A DNA stretch of 11,205 nucleotides, taken from the NCBI GenBank assembly GCA_027070385.1, contig JALXDW010000461.1, forward strand, positions 1 through 11,205, written 5' to 3'. The notes under the pieces are model-generated. The model ran no database searches. It was not told where the DNA came from and saw only the letters and a list, made by a program, of their open reading frames with translations. Shown piece after piece: positions 8,396 through 11,205 of this stretch. A program made the translations under genes and the position numbers. The stretch comes from Chromatiales bacterium. GTDB lineage: Bacteria > Pseudomonadota > Gammaproteobacteria > UBA6429 > Thiohalophilaceae. How positions within the stretch are numbered: the stretch's first letter is position 1; every line of letters begins with the position of its first letter.

Positions 8396-8581
8396 ATGGC
8401 TGGTAAAAAGAAAATCAAAGTGACACTGTTTAAAAGTACTATTGGTCGCTTGGCTTCACATAAAGCATGTGTTGCGGGTTTAGGTTTACGTCGTATGCAT
8501 CATACCGTTGAAGTTGAAGATACACCTTCAGTTCGTGGCATGATCAATACCGTATCGTATATGGTTAAAGTTGAGGAATAA
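8396..8581 (+). CDS. rpmD: 50S ribosomal protein L30
   Basis: L30 is a small 50S protein contacting 23S domain II. The protein has 61 residues (E. coli 59). [19 protein letters not shown] near the N terminus, [20 protein letters not shown] at about 29-48 and [14 protein letters not shown] at the end are the whole family signature. The start is 4 bases after the rpsE stop, with GGA at 8385-8387 inside the end of rpsE as a weak ribosome binding site, so coupling to rpsE is likely. The last codons also supply the GAGGA ribosome binding site of rplO. Confidence 0.97.
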   Translation: MAGKKKIKVTLFKSTIGRLASHKACVAGLGLRRMHHTVEVEDTPSVRGMINTVSYMVKVEE

Positions 8582-8583
8582 TG

Positions 8584-9018
8584 ATGCGTTTAAATACACT
8601 CAAGCCAGCTGAAGGTTCACATAAAGCAGCAAAACGTGTTGGTCGTGGCATTGGTTCTGGTTTAGGCAAAACTTGTGGCCGTGGTCATAAAGGCCAAAAA
8701 TCCCGTTCAGGTGGTTATCATAAAGTGGGTTTTGAAGGCGGACAAATGCCTTTGCAACGTCGCTTACCCAAGCGTGGCTTTAGTTCTCGTATTGGTTTTG
8801 TGACAGATGAAATTCGTACTCATGAACTCAATCTGATTGATGCTGACGTGATCGATTTGGCTGCTTTAAAAGCCGCAAATCTGGTACGTCATGACGTGTT
8901 ACGTGCGAAAGTGATGTTGTCAGGCGAAATTACCAAAGCGGTTACAGTTAAAGGTTTGCGTGTGACCAAAGGTGCGCGTGCAGCCATTGAAGCAGCTGGC
9001 GGGAAGATCGAAGACTAG
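8584..9018 (+). CDS. rplO: 50S ribosomal protein L15
   Basis: L15 is a late-assembling 50S protein with a long basic N-terminal extension that threads into the 23S core. From the chosen start it has 144 residues, exactly the E. coli length. [20 protein letters not shown] is followed by [20 protein letters not shown] and [40 protein letters not shown] closes the protein. Two ATGs are adjacent: 8581, which overlaps the rpmD stop by one base (TAATG), and 8584. The second is preferred because TGAGGA at 8572-8577 lies 6 bases upstream of it and family proteins start MRLNTL. Its stop TAG overlaps the secY GTG. Confidence 0.96.
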   Translation: MRLNTLKPAEGSHKAAKRVGRGIGSGLGKTCGRGHKGQKSRSGGYHKVGFEGGQMPLQRRLPKRGFSSRIGFVTDEIRTHELNLIDADVIDLAALKAANLVRHDVLRAKVMLSGEITKAVTVKGLRVTKGARAAIEAAGGKIED

Positions 9019-10340
9019 TGGCAACCCGTAAGAACATTCCTTCTGCAAGTAGTGGGCAGCTGACCGAACTACGCCAACGTATTATGTTCGTTATTGGCGC
9101 TTTGTTAGTGTTTCGTATTGGCTCATTTATTACTGTTCCGGGTATCGATCCGGCACAATTGGCGCAGATGGTTGAACAGCAAAAAGGCACCATTTTAGAC
9201 ATGTTTAACATGTTTTCCGGTGGTGCACTGTCACGCCTGTCATTGTTTGCTTTAGGTATTATGCCTTATATTTCATCATCGATTATTATGCAACTTTTGA
9301 CCAAGGTGCATCCCAAGCTGGAAGCATTGAGTAAGGAAGGTGCATCGGGTCGACGTAAAATTACCCAGTACACGCGTTATGGAACATTGTTGCTTGGTAC
9401 TTTTCAGTCATTAGGTATAGCCGTAGCATTATTCAGGCAAGACGGTCTGGTTATTATTGATAATGCCTATCTATTTTATTTTACAACGGTTATCACATTG
9501 GTAACCGGAACCATGTTTTTAATGTGGTTGGGTGAGCAGATAACAGAGCGCGGTATTGGTAATGGTATTTCACTGATTATCTTTGCGGGTATCGTCGCTG
9601 GTTTGCCACGTGCTATTGCAGGTACACTTGAGCGTGGTAGTACCGGTGAAATGAGTTCGGCTGTTATTTTAATTCTGTTTATTTTGGCGATAGCCGTAAC
9701 CGCTTTTGTTGTCTTTATGGAGCGTGGGCAACGACGTATTACTGTCAATTATGCACAGCGGCAGCAGGGGCGGGGTATGTATCAAGGGCAAACAAGTCAT
9801 TTGCCGTTGAAAATTAATATGGCGGGTGTTATCCCTCCGATTTTTGCTTCAAGTATTATTTTATTCCCTGCGACGATTGCAGGTTGGTTTGGAAATGATT
9901 CCAGTTTGGGCTGGTTGACAGATATCAAAACATTATTGTCACCTGGTCAGCCTTTGTATGTATTACTTTATGCGATAGCAATTATTTTCTTCTGTTTCTT
10001 TTATACAGCGTTGATGTATAACCCGAAAGAAACGGCGGATAATCTTAAAAAAGCAAACGCAATTATCCCTGGTGTGCGTCCAGGTGAACAAACTGCAAAG
10101 CATATTGATACTATTTTAGGTCGTTTGACATTGGTGGGTGCTATTTATATTACAGCGGTATGCTTGCTTCCTGAGTTTTTGATTCTGGAGTGGAATGTAC
10201 CGTTTTATTTTGGTGGAACATCACTGTTGATTATTGTGGTGGTGGTAATGGACTCAATGGCACAGATCCAGGCACATATGATGTCTCACCAGTATGAAGG
10301 GCTGATGAAAAAGGCCAATATGAAAGGTAAAAAAGTATAA
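9018..10340 (+). CDS. secY: Protein translocase channel subunit SecY (GTG start)
   Basis: SecY is the pore-forming subunit of the SecYEG translocon in the inner membrane, moving unfolded proteins out with SecA or inserting membrane proteins co-translationally. The protein has 440 residues (E. coli 443). Ten membrane segments are visible at about 22-42, 74-95, 120-140, 152-172, 182-200, 214-234, 268-288, 312-333, 370-390 and 397-417. The plug region [16 protein letters not shown] lies at about 57-72. The cytosolic loop with MERGQRRI (234-241) and the loop with [14 protein letters not shown] (351-364) are conserved; Arg354 matches the E. coli Arg357 important for SecA function. The start is GTG, overlapping the rplO stop (TAGTG); the next Met is residue 23, inside the first membrane segment. 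No strong ribosome binding site is seen, so coupling to rplO is likely. Confidence 0.98.
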   Translation: MATRKNIPSASSGQLTELRQRIMFVIGALLVFRIGSFITVPGIDPAQLAQMVEQQKGTILDMFNMFSGGALSRLSLFALGIMPYISSSIIMQLLTKVHPKLEALSKEGASGRRKITQYTRYGTLLLGTFQSLGIAVALFRQDGLVIIDNAYLFYFTTVITLVTGTMFLMWLGEQITERGIGNGISLIIFAGIVAGLPRAIAGTLERGSTGEMSSAVILILFILAIAVTAFVVFMERGQRRITVNYAQRQQGRGMYQGQTSHLPLKINMAGVIPPIFASSIILFPATIAGWFGNDSSLGWLTDIKTLLSPGQPLYVLLYAIAIIFFCFFYTALMYNPKETADNLKKANAIIPGVRPGEQTAKHIDTILGRLTLVGAIYITAVCLLPEFLILEWNVPFYFGGTSLLIIVVVVMDSMAQIQAHMMSHQYEGLMKKANMKGKKV

Positions 10341-10380
10341 TTCTGAATATTTTCCGCTGAGGTTGAAGTTTTTCAGAATT
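10339..10380 (+). repeat. Inverted repeat between secY and rpmJ
   Basis: AATTCTGAA at 10339-10347 is the exact reverse complement of TTCAGAATT at 10372-10380, separated by 24 bases. The left arm includes the last two bases of the secY stop codon. As RNA this gives a 9-bp AU-rich stem with a large loop. No T tract follows immediately (a TTAATTTTT run begins about 5 bases later), so it is not a clear terminator. It lies just upstream of the rpmJ ribosome binding site at 10394. Confidence 0.5.
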
Positions 10381-10406
10381 GTCATTAATTTTTAGGAGTA
10401 ACTAGC

Positions 10407-10520
10407 ATGAAAGTGAGAGCATCAGTAAAGAAAATATGTTCAAGCTGTAAAGTTATCCGTCGCCATGGTGTTGTGCGAGTCATTTGTAAAAATGGCCGTC
10501 ATAAGCAGCGCCAGGGTTAA
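10407..10520 (+). CDS. rpmJ: 50S ribosomal protein L36, zinc-binding form
   Basis: L36 is the smallest ribosomal protein, a zinc ribbon that stabilises 23S rRNA in the 50S subunit. This 37-codon gene reads [20 protein letters not shown] then [17 protein letters not shown] and ends at TAA 10518-10520. Cys11, Cys14, Cys27 and His32 form the expected zinc site, so this is the zinc-containing type rather than the zinc-free paralogue. Length is 37 residues (E. coli RpmJ 38). A strong ribosome binding site AGGAG at 10394-10398 lies 8 bases before ATG. The position between secY and rpsM is the standard one. The 3' end of the gene takes part in a terminator-like hairpin. Confidence 0.97.
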   Translation: MKVRASVKKICSSCKVIRRHGVVRVICKNGRHKQRQG

Positions 10521-10541
10521 GGGTGTTTAGCGGCTGTTTTT
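10503..10541 (+). terminator. Possible weak intrinsic terminator at the end of rpmJ
   Basis: The 3' end of rpmJ (AAGCAGCGC, 10503-10511) can pair with GCGGCTGTT (10530-10538) with G32 of the second arm bulged, enclosing an 18-base loop that holds the stop codon. A TTTTT tract at 10537-10541 follows, partly shared with the stem. The layout fits an end of the spc transcript before the alpha promoter, but the long loop, bulge and G-U pair make it weak; some read-through is likely. Confidence 0.35.
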
Positions 10542-10565
10542 CAAGGCTTTAATCAAGGTTAGGTC

Positions 10566-10594
10566 TTGCTCAGCTCGCTAGAAATGCGTACAAT
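10566..10594 (+). promoter_or_regulatory. Candidate sigma-70 promoter of the alpha group
   Basis: TTGCTC at 10566-10571 and TACAAT at 10589-10594 are separated by 17 bases, the ideal spacing. The -10 box matches 5 of 6 consensus bases and the -35 box 3 of 6. Transcription would start near 10601, giving a leader of about 63 bases before rpsM. The stretch after the -10 box (TAGCGG, then TTTCGCGCGG) is GC-rich for this region, as in growth-rate- and ppGpp-controlled ribosomal promoters. In E. coli the alpha operon also has its own promoter at this place. Confidence 0.55.
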
Positions 10595-10600
10595 TAGCGG

Positions 10601-10675
10601 TTTCGCGCGGCACGAAAATTTCGGGCTGCGTGATAATTTATTGAAATTTTGAGGAAGTAATCCATGGCCCGTATA
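10601..10675 (+). promoter_or_regulatory. Candidate alpha-operon leader (S4-type translational operator) with rpsM ribosome binding site
   Basis: The leader can form a hairpin: 10603-10611 pairs with 10625-10633 (9 bp with two G-U), then after an A-G mismatch CGAA (10613-10616) pairs with TTCG (10620-10623). An alternative places CACG (10611-10614) with CGTG (10629-10632), leaving CGGGC (10622-10626) in the loop. That CGGGC is complementary to GCCCG at 10667-10671, directly after the rpsM ATG, and U-G pairs extend it into the start codon. E. coli uses the same CGGGC to GCCCG contact in the pseudoknot bound by S4. GAGGA at 10651-10655 is the ribosome binding site, 8 bases before ATG. The structure is inferred by eye. 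Confidence 0.5.
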
Positions 10676-11020
10676 GCCGGAATTAATGTACCCGATCATA
10701 AGCATGCTGTTATTGCTTTGACTGCAATCTATGGTGTTGGTCGGACTCGCGCACAAGAAATTTGTGCGGCAGTGGGTGTTGAACCCAGCACCAAAATCAG
10801 CGCACTCGACGAAAATGTCCTGGAGCAGATTCGTGGTGAAGTTGCAAAGTATACTGTTGAAGGTGATCTGCGACGTGAAGTGTCAATGAATATCAAGCGT
10901 TTGATGGATTTGGGGACTTTTCGTGGTATTCGCCATCGTCGTGGTCTTCCACTGCGCGGTCAACGTACTAAAACAAATGCTCGGACTCGTAAAGGTCCAC
11001 GTAAACCCATTAAAAGATAA
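10664..11020 (+). CDS. rpsM: 30S ribosomal protein S13
   Basis: S13 sits on the 30S head, contacts P-site tRNA through its C-terminal tail, and forms intersubunit bridges with 23S rRNA and L5. The protein has 118 residues, the same as E. coli. [20 protein letters not shown] is near-identical to E. coli. [11 protein letters not shown] at about 23-33 belongs to the helix-two-turns-helix part, [20 protein letters not shown] lies at about 66-85, and the basic tail contains [20 protein letters not shown] then [11 protein letters not shown]. The start is ATG (GTG in E. coli) with GAGGA upstream. It follows the only long gap in the window and is expected to be the first gene of the alpha operon, under S4 feedback if the leader works as in E. 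coli. Confidence 0.98.
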   Translation: MARIAGINVPDHKHAVIALTAIYGVGRTRAQEICAAVGVEPSTKISALDENVLEQIRGEVAKYTVEGDLRREVSMNIKRLMDLGTFRGIRHRRGLPLRGQRTKTNARTRKGPRKPIKR

Positions 11021-11041
11021 GTCTTTAGGTAAGTAATTAAT

Positions 11042-11205
11042 ATGGCAACTAAAAAAGCTCATTCGCGTAAGAAAAAGGTAAAACGTGACGTCTCTGACGG
11101 CATTGCGCACATTCATGCGTCCTTTAATAACACTATTGTGATGATCACCGACCGACAGGGCAATGCCTTGTGTTGGGCAACTGCGGGTGGTTCCGGTTTC
11201 CGTGG
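11042..11205 (+). CDS. rpsK: 30S ribosomal protein S11, 5' part (3' end outside window)
   Basis: S11 lies on the 30S platform and shapes the mRNA path at the E site. The frame from ATG 11042 stays open to the window end, giving 54 whole codons plus two bases. The translation starts [20 protein letters not shown], then [20 protein letters not shown] and [14 protein letters not shown], matching E. coli S11 over its first 50 or so residues (full length about 129). The basic N terminus is typical. TTAGGT at 11025-11030 is a poor, rather distant ribosome binding site, 11 bases upstream. The gap after rpsM is 21 bases, so it is co-transcribed; rpsD (S4) is expected downstream, outside the window. 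Confidence 0.97.
   Translation, partial: MATKKAHSRKKKVKRDVSDGIAHIHASFNNTIVMITDRQGNALCWATAGGSGFR

Noticed and set aside
10541..10558. Direct repeat TCAAGG (10541-10546 and 10553-10558) upstream of the alpha promoter
   Set aside because: Six bases repeated once at 12-base spacing is weak and matches no known operator.
1..11205. Mobile elements, CRISPR arrays, tRNA/rRNA genes or an undescribed accessory system
   Set aside because: The window is almost wholly filled by certain housekeeping genes in conserved order; no terminal repeats, transposase, spaced repeats or foreign-looking gene was found.

Overview
The window is a ribosomal-protein gene cluster on one strand, the S10-spc-alpha string of a gammaproteobacterium. 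It runs from the 3' end of rpsJ (S10) through rplC-rplD-rplW-rplB-rpsS-rplV-rpsC-rplP-rpmC-rpsQ, then rplN-rplX-rplE-rpsN-rpsH-rplF-rplR-rpsE-rpmD-rplO-secY-rpmJ, and enters the alpha group with rpsM and the first 54 codons of rpsK. Gene order matches E. coli exactly and most proteins are within a few residues of the E. coli lengths. Base composition is moderate to AT-leaning. The protein sequences look like a non-enteric gammaproteobacterium, perhaps a Thiotrichales or Methylophaga-type lineage; that placement comes from memory of protein style and is not firm.

Positions 1-4893 hold the S10 group. These genes encode early-assembling 23S-binding proteins (L3, L4, L23, L2, L22, L29), L16, and small-subunit proteins S10, S19, S3 and S17. 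Genes are 0-44 bases apart or overlap by 1-4 bases. L4, L22 and L23 line the nascent-peptide exit tunnel, and L2 and L3 reach towards the peptidyl-transferase centre.

Positions 4928-10520 hold the spc group (L14, L24, L5, S14, S8, L6, L18, S5, L30, L15, SecY, L36). SecY, the channel of the general secretion translocon, is the only non-ribosomal protein here. Only 34 bases separate rpsQ from rplN, with no convincing promoter or terminator, so S10 and spc are probably one transcription unit. rpmJ is a 37-codon gene.

Positions 10521-10663 form the only sizeable gap (143 bases). It carries a terminator-like hairpin with a T tract just after rpmJ, a good sigma-70-type promoter (TTGCTC, 17 bases, TACAAT), and a leader that can fold into a hairpin whose CGGGC segment is complementary to the first codons of rpsM. 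This closely resembles the S4-binding pseudoknot of the E. coli alpha operon. rpsM and rpsK follow.

There is no mobile element, CRISPR array, tRNA/rRNA gene or accessory system, and nothing that looks like an undescribed biological system. The points worth a second look are regulatory (the alpha leader, the secY-rpmJ inverted repeat, the missing spc promoter gap) and one unusual stretch in the L22 exit-tunnel loop.
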